Assembly: GCA_958299035.1 (NCBI GenBank)
Contig: CATQJL010000316.1
Coordinates: 11,440,347 to 11,504,346 of the forward strand
Origin: Cylicocyclus nassatus
Taxonomy: Eukaryota > Nematoda > Chromadorea > Rhabditida > Strongylidae
Direction of reading: 5' to 3'
Length of the DNA: 64,000 bases
Position 1 is the stretch's first letter, and the number at the start of each line of letters is the position of its first letter. Of the stretch, positions 34,585 to 46,386 are shown in pieces. The notes beneath the pieces are model-generated. The model made no database searches. It was not told where the DNA came from and saw only the letters and a list, made by a program, of their open reading frames with translations. The position numbers were made by a program, and so were the translations under genes.

Positions 34585-36320
34585 CAGATAATAATGTTAT
34601 TGCTTTCCATGTCAATTTCCAGTTCTCCAAGCCTTTATTCTTGCCATTTCCAGGTTTTTATAAGACTGATTATTCAAATTTGAATGAAGCCTCCCTCGCC
34701 TTGATTGGCCAAGCATTCTTTTGAGGTTCTCGTCTATCGACGACCTTTACCGTCGATTCTGTGTTGCTTTATACAATGCGCTTGCCAATTTCGTACCTCT
34801 CAAATTCCAAAAAGTTTCTTATCTCACCTATCCCAATCATATTCGCAACTTGATCAAACAAAAGGTACGGCTATTTTCATCACTCCCAAATCCACCAAAT
34901 AATAGTTTGTACAAAAAAACTTGTTCAGACCTTAATCATCATTTGAAAAATTTTTGCGAAACCATGAACATTTACTTGCAAAAAAGGATGCAAAGAGTTG
35001 TATCGGTATTTCAAATGTAGAGCGAAAGGTATTATGAGACTTCCTACCCTGACTGATGAATCCGAAGCTTTTTTTGGGGACGACCAGGGGAAACCACATG
35101 CGTTAGGGCGATTTTTTGCCAATGTATCTGAAAAGGCTGATGATGACAATTCTGCAGTGAGCATGTCTTGGGCAATGGCTCGCATCTCTGAGTCTATAGA
35201 TGTTTTACGCGTAAATCCTGACACAGTGTTCAGTATACTGAAGTCTGAAGCCTTGCACAACTCCCACATTCGAGGGTATTCCACAGATCATCTATAAGAA
35301 CTGTGCACAAACACCACACCGCTTTCAAATATTTTTAACATGTCGCTCTCAGAGGGAGTTGTGCCTCAAATTTGAAAAGAAGCCCTTGTCACTGCAATCC
35401 CCAAAAAAGAATCTAGTAATGCCTTGTCAAACTTTCGCCCTATTAGTATCATTCCTTCCGCTGGGAAAGTTCTTGAAAGGATCATCTGTAAAAAGCTCTT
35501 TGATTGGTTGGATAGAAACCATATCCTTCCAGCTGAGCAACACGGTTTTCTTCCCGGATGCTCTATCACAACTTACTTACCTATTCCCCTTTCGACTGGA
35601 CTACAGCTCTCAATAAAGGTCAAGCTGTAGACATAACCTACTCTGATCTATCTAAAGCATTTGACAAGATAAACCACAGTAAACTCCTTTTCAAACTTGA
35701 GAACTACTGCATTAGTGGGCCTCTTCTTGCCTGGCTAAAATCATATCTTAGCGAAAGAGGTATGGCAGTCCGTGTGGGGGCGGCGTACTCTGATCGGTAC
35801 TGTTGTAGTAGTGGTGTCCCTCAGGAAGGTGTTCTTTCTCCTCTACTATTTTTGGTTTACGTTGCCGAGCTCCCTACTCTCTTGAAAACCCATCTTAATA
35901 TCAAAGCACAAATGTTTGCGGACGATATCAAAGTTTATTATTGCTATGACCCTAGTCAACAACAGGCTGCTTTTGATGCACTCTCTTCTTCTATTTAAAG
36001 AATGATATCATGGTCTTAAGATTGGAATATCCCTGTAAACTTTTCCAAGACTACTGTGATGCAATTAGGTGAATCCTCTGTTCACACTTACAACTATGAT
36101 GGTGTCGATCTTGAATCCTCCGACCTCGTACGAGACCTTGGCGTAATTATCAGTAACACTCTCAGTTCTACCACCCACGTTGACTTGAGTGTCAAAAAGT
36201 CTTCCTCAGCTCTTTTTACAATTTTCCGGAGTATACATAGTAATAATCCAAAAAATTTTCTAACCTTATACAAAAGCTACGTACTGCCACATCTTGAATA
36301 CGCATCTCCGGTATGGAGAC
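34585..36320 (+). pseudogene. CR1-like ORF2, endonuclease end and reverse transcriptase
   Basis: Continues the endonuclease at DNNVIAFHVNF, where many relatives have DH. Next are a linker (SSIDDLYRRFCVALYNALAN) and RT motifs: FRPISIIPSAGKVLERI, YSDLSKAFDKINHSKLL (motif A), SSGVPQEGVLSPLLFLVYV (motif B), FADDIKVYYCY (motif C), and the thumb with LGVIISNTLSSTTHVDLS and SYVLPHLEYASPVW. Frame changes occur near 35030, 35300 and 35600, with a stop at 35996. The catalytic Asp residues of motifs A and C are kept. The copy ends abruptly after PVW, where an unrelated repeat begins. Same element as 25587-27384 by the rejoined frame. Confidence 0.85.
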
Positions 36321-36361
36321 GTTGAAGGAGGTTGCGGCAAGTAGAAAACAGTACTGATATA
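36321..36361 (+). repeat. Family X repeat, left part (resumes at 39351)
   Basis: TTGAAGGAGGTTGCGGCAAG and AAAACAGTACTGATA match the uninterrupted copy at 41058-41098. The sequence resumes past the mariner at 39351 with CTTCCTTACAAATCATTGTA. Nature of the repeat unknown; it could also be CR1 3' sequence. Confidence 0.7.
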
Positions 36362-37136
36362 TTAGGTCGTCCCGAAAGTGTTTTTGTTTTTTTCAAACAA
36401 TCGCCACGGTCCGCAGAACAAACATCCTTAGAAGATCTTGGAGTCATTCGATGCAGTTTTTTATACTCTTTCAAATGGTCATCCTTTCATTGCAGTTTAA
36501 CAAATGAGCTCTTAGAAAATAATTAAAAACTGCAACCCATAGTTTTTGCCATAGTCAATTTCCGGTATTTTTCTAAATTCCTGTAGTAGTTTCCCGAAGG
36601 AGTTCAAGTGACTTTTGAATAGAGCAAACAAAGTAGGATACAAAACAATTTCCACCCCTTCCAAATCTTACTTTACAAAATTTTTAGAAAATTTTTTTGA
36701 TGCTATCAAATTCTATATTTCGTCAACTTAAACCTCATAGAGCAACACTCGGGAAGCTACTCGGGTGTTATTCGATGCAGCATCTTCTCCTCTTTCAAAT
36801 ACATGTTTTTTTTTAATTCGTAAACTTTTAGAGGAGGAAATCGACAAAATTTATGTTTTTGATGGCTCCCCAAGATGTACCCGAAAAATTCAAAATCTGA
36901 TATTTCGAACCTGGAAACGCTCATTTGTCTCGTAAAATTAGTAATGTATCTTAATCTATCTTTAAGAGTATCGAAAACTGAGAATTTCTTACGAGGAAAC
37001 GATCCCAACTTAAGGTGGCGAATTGAAATAAACCGCATACCATACCCTCGATACATAGAGCCACATACTCTGGTAACCTTCACTTTGAGGGCTATGAGGG
37101 GACACAACCTTCACCTGGGAAAAAAACAGAAGTTAT

Positions 37137-37153
37137 CCGGGGCAAAGCCCCGG
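37137..37153 (+). other. Perfect GC hairpin, Helitron-like end
   Basis: CCGGGGC-AAA-GCCCCGG hairpin followed by ATGTTA. The sequence is like the end of the element at 19567-20004 (GCAAAGCCGGGGATGTTAG), suggesting a truncated relative of that subfamily. Confidence 0.4.
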
Positions 37154-37466
37154 ATGTTATAATCCTGACTATATCGGAAGACTGTGAATGAACCAAATAT
37201 AGGAAAGAATATCTGAAGAATGTCTCAGCGAAACCGAGAAATTGCTTTTTTAAAGCCTTTTTTACGCTGAAAAGAGAATTTCTGTGAAAATTTCCTCAGA
37301 ATTCAGGACAACATTCCTCAGTTAGCCTCCTACTTGACCAAAAATGAGTTTCAAAAGTTTGGAAAGCTGTTGTAGTTGAATTAAAATGAGAAACTGCGCT
37401 TAATTGTGCGCAGAGAGTCGCGCACGAAAATGCTTGTCTATCTCGTTAGTATGTGAATTTTAAAGC

Positions 37467-37766
37467 TTGGGACGTTGTCAGCTCTCCTCGTCGTGTCATG
37501 ACGGTCAGAATGATATATAATGTTGCAGGGTTTCGTTGAGACCCCGCCTGAGATCTACGACCAGAGCCAAATGCCCCGTCGGCTCTGGTCTGTCTCCGCT
37601 GCTCGTCTGCGTCTCCGCGCGCTGCGCGCTACCTCGCTACCCCAAAAGCGGGGCGCGGGGCATTTGGCTCTGGTACCCTTTTCTTCGCTGTTTCGCACCC
37701 AATTTTAGCAAGCTATATATCATTTTGAAGCTCTTGATCTATATTTTCACGCTGACAACGTCCCAA
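37467..37766. mobile_element. 300-bp TIR element with an inner inverted repeat
   Basis: Outer ends TTGGGACGTTGTCAGC are exact inverted copies (37467-37482, 37751-37766). Inside, CCAGAGCCAAATGCCCCG at 37561 pairs exactly with 37656-37673 around a strongly GC-rich centre (CGCGCGCTGCGCGC-type). The inner unit may be a separate insertion. A third ACAACGTCCCA string lies at 38058. Confidence 0.65.
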
Positions 37767-38369
37767 AATCACATTTCTTGATTTGAACGAGAAATCCGGC
37801 AAAAACCTTGTTTTCGAAAATCTCTTGTTTTTCTTCTAGTTTAGCTCTTTTTACGCGGTTTTTTCGTGCATTCTCTAGATCTTGCTTCTGTTCATAATGC
37901 AGACAACCACCTAGCCTTTATCTCTTCGATTACTGTGGATTTTTTTAAAATCGTAAAAAGTGCGTTTTTCTTTACCTTGTTCTGTTTCAGTGTTTTCGCT
38001 TCGATTTTTTTCCAGCTTGGGCGATTGTTGCTCAGAACAATAAGCGCAACAATCCAGACAACGTCCCAGGAAGCAGGAACGTCAATGCGGGGGTAAAAAT
38101 TCAAAGGACGCATCAAAAATCAAAACCCCGTGTTGCGAATTACTGGTCCTGAAGCGAAAACTTGCACTTTGAAAAGCCGCCAAATGAAAGATTTCAAGCC
38201 TCATTGCAGCATTTTTGACCCATTTTCAGCAGTTTCCTTTGCTATTTGTATCTGTTTTATGTCATTTTCTCTTCTCTGATCATCTTTAAACAACCTTCAC
38301 TATTTATGACATCAGATGTTCAAACAACCTTCACTTTTGACGCCCTGTCTCTAGACTATCGAAGGTATG

Positions 38370-38924
38370 CCGCATACTATTAGATGCGTCTTGATGAGCT
38401 GATTCCAAATCTACTTTCCGTATCTGCGACAATGTTATCTGGAAGAAGTTATGAAAGGCTATAAACGTGAAGTAACGGGGCTTTTAGTGCATAATTTGCT
38501 TCAAAATTCAATTTGGGAGTGTATGACTAGCATGATATTGAGTGTACTGATTTCAAGGAATGCTCACACTCTAAAGAAACACAGATAAGTGTTTTTGAAC
38601 AACTAATTTTCGAGGTATTGCTATGTATATTTGCCAAATTTGAGCTTTTCATTGCTCATAGCTTTTACCAAAGAACTTTAGGTGCTTTCTAGCTGTTCGA
38701 AAACATTTATTTGCGTTTCTTTTGAATGTGAGCATTCCTTGAAATCAGTACACTCAATATGATGCTAGCCATGCACTTCCAAGCTGGATTTTAAAGCAAA
38801 TTATGCAGCGAAACCCCTTTACTTCATATTTTTAACCTTTCATATCTTCTTCCAGATAACGTTGTCGCAGATATGGAAGGTAGATTTGGAATCAGCTCAT
38901 CAAGACGCATCTAATGGTGTGCGG
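38370..38924. mobile_element. Foldback element (~555 bp)
   Basis: Arms of about 220 bp start CCGCATACTATTAGATGCGT and end in its complement at 38924; ATGAGCTGATTCCAAATCT and TTCAAGGAATGCTCACA-type blocks pair. Nested in the 3-kb mariner. Its arm also matches part of the foldback at 58691-59851 (ATTAGAT...CTATCTGC). Confidence 0.75.
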
Positions 38925-39399
38925 TTCATTCGAATTCGGCACATTAACTTGGGATCGTTCCCTTGTTAGAGTTTGATGAGTCTGCATCTGGTATGGGTCA
39001 GCTAACATCAGATAGTGTTGTTTTTTGTCAGAAAATTATGAAGAGCTCTGGGAAGGAGAAAGAAATTGTCTTGTATCCTGCTTGGTTTGCTTTATCCGCA
39101 GGTTACTTGGGCTTCTTCGGAGAATCAGTACAAGAATTTAGAAAAATAACGAAACTTGACCTTGGTAAAAAGCGTGAGTCGCAGTTTTTGGTTATTTTCT
39201 AAGAGCTCGTTTTTAAACTGCAATGTAAAGATAACCTTTTGAAAGAGCATGAAAAACTGCATCAAATGCTTCCAAGAGTTTTTAAGGATGTTTGTTCTGC
39301 GGACCGTGGCGATTGTTTGAAAAAGCGAGAATACTTTAGGGACGACCTAATACTTCCTTACAAATCATTGTACCCTTCCGCTTTGACCAGCATCATCAT

Positions 39400-39719
39400 A
39401 TATCTTTTTTTTCTTTTTTCTTTGAAAACAGAAATTAGCCTTACAAAAAATTTTCGGGAATTGTCTGCCGCCACGCCCCCTTTTTCTAAAATTGGGGTCA
39501 GGGGAGCCGCAAAAATCTTGGAAAGCATCCAAAAAAATTTCGGAGTGCGTGGCTAACGCCACGCACCTTCATCCAAAAAAGTTGTTCTTCCCCCCCCCCC
39601 GGAGCGGAAATCTTGGGTACGCCACTGCTGCCATACAGTGCTGCTGGGCGGATGAGGTCCGGTACAGTTGAGACTTAAGTTGCGCTGGCATTCTTCTATC
39701 GCACAGAACTCGTGTTAAG
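39400..39719. other. No gene seen
   Basis: Includes GTGCGTGGC / GCCACGCAC near 39546-39564 and a C-run near 39588. No classified feature. Confidence 0.3.
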
Positions 39720-41057
39720 GCTCCTCATTTCATCCATGTTGTGTTCACCCTGCTTGCGACCTCCTCTTGTAAGCCTCTCTCCGCTGAGATGTAACTGCCT
39801 GGGTACTTGTATGACGCTGTATACTTTAGCTCTTCGCCATCGATGCTCATGGTACGACTAATTTGCCCACTTCCATTTATTCTGTGTTCCTGATGTTGAG
39901 CTTTAGGCCATATAACTCTAATCTGCTCTTCCAGTTTTGTACCTCGTAGCTCCTTCTGGTACTTGCCAAGACCCATCATCTGCATAGAGAAGTGTCCAAG
40001 GAGTTTCACGTCTAAGCGATTCCATCACGGCTTTCATCATAGAATAGTGCAAGAGAAAAAGATCTGAACCTTGGTGTACTGCGACCTTGATTTGAAAATC
40101 TTTCGATCGCCCTGCAGCTGTTTGCAAGTGGCTTGGCGCGTTGTGGTAGATCAACTTATTTGCTGAACGTACTCCTCTGGCACCCTTTTTCTGTAAGGCT
40201 CACCATATGACTTTATGGGGCACCTTATCTAAGGCTTTCTTTAGTTCCAAGAAGGCTGCATGCAATTCCTTCTGCTTCTCTCCATACTTCTCCATCGCTA
40301 TCCGAGCGGAGTGGATTGCGTCACTTGGTTAGATTGGTCGGTAGGCTGCGCAGTCTGCTAATGTTTCCTTTGTTCTTCCATATCGGAATCGTTGTGCTAG
40401 TGTACCAGTCGCGAAGCATACTCTTGCTCCTTATGATTGATTGAGGAGACTCGTTAGCCATGCCGCTCCGGATTATCCACATTTTTTCCAGTACTCGCTT
40501 GGTATGTCGTCTGGGCCAGTCGCTTTGCCATTCTTTGTTCTTCTTATGGCTAGCCTTATTTCCTCTTTCGTAATTGCCGGTACTGGTCCTTCTATGGGAC
40601 CCGTCACCTTTTTTTTGTAGACCGAGGCCTTTTTGTCGAAGGGAATATCGCATCTGACCTCGTGGATTCATTTAACATTTCGCAGCTAGATTTTTTATTT
40701 AGCAAGCATTGCGATCCGTGAACGTCTCTGCTCTTATTGGGGGGTGATCGTATGCAACTCTCATGCATTATCTTGTTCAATTGCATAGCGATCCGCGATA
40801 TCCTCGGTCACTAATGGATCAGGTAAACGAAATTTTGCTCATTCGCGAAAGTGCCGAAGGCTTATCGATGAAAGCGCAATGACCTTTACTCAGAATCATA
40901 ATGTTTGAAGTAAATAATGTCAGCAGAGTTTTTCTTTACATGAACCCCACCCAATACTGTTGATTCATGTAAAACCAAACCCAAGAATGAAATTTTCTAG
41001 TGGAAAGTTTATGCTTAATTTATGCTATATGAAAATTTATGCTTTGCTTCAACCAGA
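39720..41057 (-). pseudogene. RTE-like retrotransposon, reverse transcriptase part
   Basis: Read on the minus strand from 41057. The first ~400 bp are non-coding or decayed. Then come GPDDIPSEYWKK-type RT start (about 40500), STTIPIWKNKGNISR (about 40380), IYHNAPSHLQTAAGRS, KVAVHQGSDL, PWTLLYADDG (motif C, about 39975) and ISRTMSIDGEELKYT with YISAERGLQEEVASRVN. These match RTE-type RTs. Several frame changes are needed, a large part between the RT start and motif B is missing (around 40180-40320), and no endonuclease is present at the 5' side. Confidence 0.8.
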
Positions 41058-41419
41058 GTTGAAGGAGGTTGCGGTAAGTAGAAAACAGTACTGACATACT
41101 TCCTTACAAATCATTGTACTCTTCCGCTTTAGTCAGCACTGTTTTAACATGAGTGAAATTCTTGATTATGTATGAGTAATTCATCAAATTCAGGGACTGT
41201 GCGACGCATGGCTAAAACACTGTTCGTCGCCCCAATTAACCTTAAACAATTTTGATCTGTGCGTTCGAATCACCTCTATAGTGTGCGGTCAATACTGTAC
41301 TAGTAGACGCGCGACAAACCAGCTTTTCGATCTGCTCAAGAATCTACGTTATACCGAAAAATTTCGCTATTCACCTGATTTGAATGCTGTAATTTATCTT
41401 AATGAACAGGAACAAATTA
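41058..41419 (+). repeat. Family X repeat, uninterrupted copy (empty site)
   Basis: Begins directly at the RTE boundary with TTGAAGGAGGTTGCGGTAAG. It carries the CTGACATACTTCCTTACAAA stretch that in the other copy is split by the 2,989-bp mariner. A 98-codon frame here is not recognised. Confidence 0.7.
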
Positions 41420-42436
41420 TTAGGTCGTTCCGAAAGTACTTTCCGTTTTTTCAACCTATCATAAAAACATGTAGAATGAAGGTAGGGGAACATTTTAGGC
41501 ACTATCCGACGCATCTTTTCTTCCTCTTTTCAACTGTCATAATCTTGTGCCGCTCGCTCTTGTGGTCAGTGAGATAATGTCCGAAGTTTGGAACCCATTG
41601 TTTTTACAATGTCCAACTTTAGCAATTCACAATCTTCGTTTTCAACTTTAGGAAAAGCTTCAATAGCAGTCAGATAGAGTAGACAAAGTGCAATTCAATG
41701 CAATTTTTTGGCAATTTCAACTGGCTTCTTAGTATTTTTTGAGATAACTTTTCCAGAAGTCTTCACTTTTTTAAACTCACAAAACACACAGACGCACCGA
41801 ACATTAACAAATCTTCGGATTTCGACACTTTCAAAAGTCGTTTATGACTGTCCACTATTTTTACAAAATAACTGAGTGTTTACCGCTTCGAAATATAAGA
41901 TTTCGCATTTCACGTGTACACCCTTAGGCGGGGTCAAAATCAAGAATTATGAAAATTTTATCGCCAAAACTTCCCACAAATTGGGGAAAAAATACTCAGT
42001 AGGAAGAGGAGGAAAAGCTGCATCGAATGACACCTTAGTTGTGCGCCGTTTTAGGTTCTATAGTTCTTGGCATCACCAAAAGTGGAATTTGATAGCATCA
42101 GAAAAATAATTCTAAGAAATTTTTAAGGCTAGCTACAGATGCCAAAAAATTCCTTTAAATTGCACTTTGTTTACCTTATCTGACTACTATCAAAGCTTTT
42201 CCTAGAGTTAAAAACGAAGTGTGTGAACAATTGCCAAAGTTGGACATGGTAAAAACAATGGGTTCCAAGTTTCGGACATTATCTCACTGACCACAAGAGC
42301 GAGCGGCACAAGAATATGACAGTTGAAAAGAGGAAGAGAAGATGCGTTGGATAGCGCCTAAAACGTTCCCCTATCTTCATTCCACATGTTTTTATGATAG
42401 GTTGAAAAAACGGAAAGAACTTTTGGAACGACCTAA
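41420..42436. mobile_element. Foldback mariner-type element (1,017 bp)
   Basis: Tips TTAGGTCGTTCCGAAAG / CTTTTGGAACGACCTAA; arms of ~450 bp nearly complementary (GACCACAAGAGCGAGCGGCA on one side). TA at 41418-41419 and 42437-42438. No transposase. Confidence 0.9.
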
Positions 42437-42559
42437 TATTTCATTTCAGCAAAGAAGGAAATTTTTATTCTTTTATCTTGGTTTTTGCAGAAATGGACCA
42501 CAGTCACATGTGCCGCCAGTTTGAGCCCAGGAAGAAGGATAGGTCTTCTCCGCAGACAT

Positions 42560-43080
42560 TACCCGACCAAAAGGCGCAGCCCGAGGAAGTCCTCCCACTT
42601 ACCGGTCCCACAGAAGAGAGAATCAGGCAAACAGAGCTCACTGGCGGCTCCTTTGAGGAGAGAGAAACGCCAGGTGAACTCTGTTCGCCTGACTCTCAGA
42701 AGAACCACTTAAACAAAGCCTACCTGCCGATTTCCCGAGAACTGAGTATTACTCTTACAGAACCTACTTGCCGGTACCACAGAAGAGATAATCAGGCGAA
42801 CAGAGCTCGCCTGGCTGTTCCCTTAAGGAGAGGCAACCGACAGGTGAACTCTGTTCCTCTGATTCTTAGAAGTACCACTTAAACAGCTTATCTGCCGGAT
42901 TTCCCTGGAGAGAAAACCACTAAAACAGGGCCCACCTGCCGGTTCCTTCGAAGAGGGAGAATCAGCCGAACAGTTCCCCCGGGAAGAGTGAACTACTCGA
43001 ACAGAGCCCTCCAGCCGCTCCCCGCGAAGAAGGAGAAATACGCGAACGGGCTTCATCTACCGAGGAAGGAAAAGCAAGTC
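42560..43080. repeat. Degenerate GC-richer satellite, ~172-180 bp unit
   Basis: ACCGGTCCCACAGAAGAGAG at ~42601 recurs as CCGGTACCACAGAAGAGATA at ~42773, each followed by AATCAGGC(A/G)AACAGAGCTC, AGGTGAACTCTGTTC and AGAA(G/T)(A/T)ACCACTTAAACA. Three diverged units are visible. The GC-richness creates long open frames that are not genes. Confidence 0.65.
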
Positions 43081-43437
43081 ATCATTTTTGCTTAGCGCGA
43101 AAAGTGAACCAAGCAGACCTGAATGCAAGAAGGCGACCAGGTCCAGCTACCAAGGACAAAGGAGGAAGGCAGCATCTCCCAACTTTTGAGAAGGATGGAA
43201 ACCTTTAAGCATAAGTCTGAAGCGTTATAAAATATTGGCACCAATCACATGCACATGTTGCAATAAACATGTTCTAAGAAATATTCTGACAGCTAGTAGT
43301 AATATAAATAATAATATTAGTAAAATAAGTTTCAACAAATTTGGCATGCTTGTAGGCATTATTAGTCATCAAGTACATTAGTTTACATAATTATTAAACA
43401 ATGTGTTTTAAATATGAGTAACGACTAGTGGGAACTA

Positions 43438-44300
43438 TTAGGTTGTAACATAAGTCTTGAGACCCTCTTCTCAGGGCGATGAGTCATGCAGTTCAAATTT
43501 TCAGTAGAAGTTCAGAGCACCATTCGATAGAGCAAAGCAAGCCCTACAAGAAGGTTTGCAAAAGTTCGCTTTGTCTTCGACCCACTTTAAGTTTGCATCC
43601 AAAACAAGAGACGTACTGGAAGCTCAGAAAATTGAGAAAAATTCATAACTTCTTTCAAAAAACCCTACGAATCTCCAACTTGCTCATAAAAATTGCACAG
43701 TACATCAGACACTCACATGTTCCGTTCCAGAATTTTTCCCCATTCAGAAATTGAGAATGCGAACCTTTTCAAGTTTTTGCAAAAACGAAGCTGAGCTGTT
43801 TCCACTTGTGTAATTGTATACACGATCTTTTAAAAGTATAAGATTTTCAGTTCTCCACAAGCCCTAGTCTCCAAAAATTACCAACTTTAGCTTTCCTGAC
43901 TCGGTTGTTTTATGCTAAAATCAAGATTTCTCAACTGGATGTGGAAAACTGAAAATCTATGTTATACACAGAGTAGTACACAATTACATAAGTGGAAACA
44001 GCTCAGTTTTGTTTTCCTAAAAAGTTGAAGTTTTTCCTTCTTTTCTATTTTTAAATGGGGGAAAAATACAGCAATGGTACATATAAGTGTCTGGTTGTTG
44101 TGCAATTTGCTTGAGCAGCTTGGAGATCCGTAGTACTTATCTGAACAAAGATATGAATTTTCCTCATTTTTCGAGCCTTTAAATGATTTAAATTCTGGAT
44201 ACAAACTTACGGTGGAGAAGCTGGTGCAAACTTTTGCATACCACCTTGTAGAGCTTGCTTCGCTCTATCGAATGGTACTTTTGTCGGATGTACATGCATT
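43438..44300. mobile_element. Foldback mariner-type element, right tip lost
   Basis: The left tip TTAGGTTGTAACATAAGTCT has TA at 43436-43437. Inverted blocks: CATTCGATAGAGC...CTACAAGAAGG (43531-43558) with 44230-44275, and GCTGAGCTGTTTCCAC (43792) with GTGGAAACAGCTCAG (~43992). No matching right tip is found, so the end is deleted or approximate. Confidence 0.6.
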
Positions 44301-46296
44301 AGGCTTCAAGAAATCGAAGATTTCGTCTGAAAATGTCCGAAAACTTTCGAGCCAACCCAATACTTCGACCTCCATGCAATCGTCTGGTTGTCTAAATGGA
44401 GAAACAACGCAATCGATATTCATGCAAAGTCGGTTTTAAGAGCGATTACGATTTAGTTGTTTTTTGAAAATGGGATGCGGGGTAACTATGAAACTCAGTC
44501 TTCAAGGCCTGCATGTTCAAAGCTTTTTCTAATCGCTCTGCTAAAATCTTCGGACATGAAAGGAACACAAAAAGGTATTTTGACTTGATTCTTGCTTGTG
44601 CGCGGTCTGTATCGTTGCCATCTACGTTTCGATAAATGGTTTGTGAGATAACCATTGCACTGCGCAATTTGGTGAAGTATAATAATATACAAAGAAAAGA
44701 GTACATAGGAGAGACTGGCAGTCCTCTGTGTGAGAATTAAAGGCATCTAAACGGTCTAACAAAATCTAAATCCAACACCTTTCAAGGCGCACATCGCAGA
44801 GAAGATCACTCAGATCAATTTCACATAGCTGTCACAATTTTAACGCGTGATCCCAAAGTGGTTCTTCGTGAAACGCTGGAGGCATTTTGGATAATATCCA
44901 AGCTCTTGCCATGAACCGCAAAGAAAAGGGGCGTTGCCATGAACAGTGATCTAATCTCATATCAGTCCCTTTTCTATTCAATCTACACTAAGATTAGAAT
45001 CATCTATATGAGGCAAGTATAGTAAACTCCGCTACTACTGAGTGTGCAGACGCTGTGTTTGGTCGTTGCTCAACCTTGGTTCGGAGACTGCCGGTGAGCG
45101 TTAACAATGGTTTCCGTCGCGGCTTTCAGACTAACCTAATGTTGAGAGTAGCCTTAGAACGAGGTGTTTGGGTGAGCAGACCGCTAATGTGTGCGAATTT
45201 TTGAGTTCCAACAAATGTGGTATACAAATAACTACTTCATGCCAAGATTCATCGATAATCGAGCTTGGACTTAATCCCTCCATTGAAGTAGAAAATAGAG
45301 CTTGTCTAGAAGTAGTCCAAAACTCGAGGAATTTTTTCTTGCTAATCCTCTCAATAATTTTCCACCAGTAAAGTATTAAGAGTAATGTAATGGGTTGAAA
45401 TAAATTTCATCGGAAAATTTCCTTTTGCAATTGTGAAATGGTAAACATAATCCGAAAAGCTTCATAGCTATGCGCACGATAACTTCTCCTGACTTGTTCG
45501 GAATCTGCTGCGTCTTTACGATTAAATATCCTCAGTTGGTGTGATTGTTGACTAAAAATTAGTTTGCATTTGCATGCGTAATTTTCTGGTTTTGAACCTT
45601 ATTGTAAAGCAATGCAAGTTTCTGGCAGCTGCTGAGCATCATCGCAAAAGTCAAAGCTTCCTAATTCTGCATTCTTGGACAGAAGTAGACTTCTAGATGG
45701 ATTGAAATGCTAAATCTCTGCTATGCTATCAAACAGTTTTACACAAATGAGATTTTGAACATAGATCTATAGCTCATAAAACTTTACTGAGAATTCAGCA
45801 GATTTAAAATGGTCAGATTGAGTTATCATGTATGGTGTCGCTGAGTCATAGGCAAAGGAAGTGGGGTTAGGCACGCAACACTTAGAAGGTCATACAGAGG
45901 GGTGAGGAAGAAAGGATGGTGATCGTGGTGGTATTGATGCTAGCTAACATGGCTCGTCATTTTTGGATAAAGCCGATTATGCAAAAAGCACACTGTGATA
46001 CTGGCCTATTATCGTATTCGTAAGATAGGCATTGAGTAAGCTCTACTTAACATAATGAGTAGCATATACGTAATCAGCATGTCACTTAACCTCAGTGGAC
46101 CAAGCTTTAGCGAATTCTAGCAGATAGCGGGCCGAAAGGTGAATGGTTATTTTCGAACATGACAAACTTTGTTCTAAAGGTGAGTTAGCTATTTTTTAAA
46201 TCTAGACAAAGTACTACTCTTTTTTCGCTTACATTAAGAATTCCACTTCAAAAAACCGCCAAACCATGAAACCAAGCGCTAGCAATTCGTTTTCAG
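44301..46296. other. No gene seen
   Basis: Two kilobases without recognised elements. Near 45100-45150 the frame NNGFRRGFQT vaguely recalls an RT segment but is too short to call. Confidence 0.3.
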
Positions 46297-46370
46297 CATT
46301 TTTCGTTATCTAAAATACTGCCATAAATCAATGCATTTTTCGTTATCTAGAATGCTGCCATAAATCAATC
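46297..46370 (+). repeat. 37-bp direct repeat, two copies
   Basis: CATTTTTCGTTATCTA...CTGCCATAAATCAAT occurs twice in tandem (start 46297 and 46334) with two differences. Confidence 0.8.
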
Positions 46371-46386
46371 TTTGCCATCTCGACAA

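Larger units (their letters stand above)
36362..39350. mobile_element. Mariner-type element (2,989 bp) with ~170-bp TIRs
   Basis: Left tip TTAGGTCGTCCCGAAAG, right tip in reverse complement TTAGGTCGTCCCTAAAG. Inverted repeats continue ~170 bp, including CAATCGCCACGGTCCGCAGA. TA at 36360-36361 and 39351-39352. The TTAGGTCG tip is mariner-like. The interior holds other elements and no transposase. A paralogous empty site is at 41097-41098. Confidence 0.9.

Noticed and set aside
42478..42882. 134-codon frame resembling a repetitive protein
   Set aside because: It follows the ~175-bp satellite unit, with other frames also open; the pattern is explained by tandem DNA repetition.
45060..45170. Additional RT fragment (NNGFRRGFQT)
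   Set aside because: About ten residues of loose similarity with no other RT motif around it.
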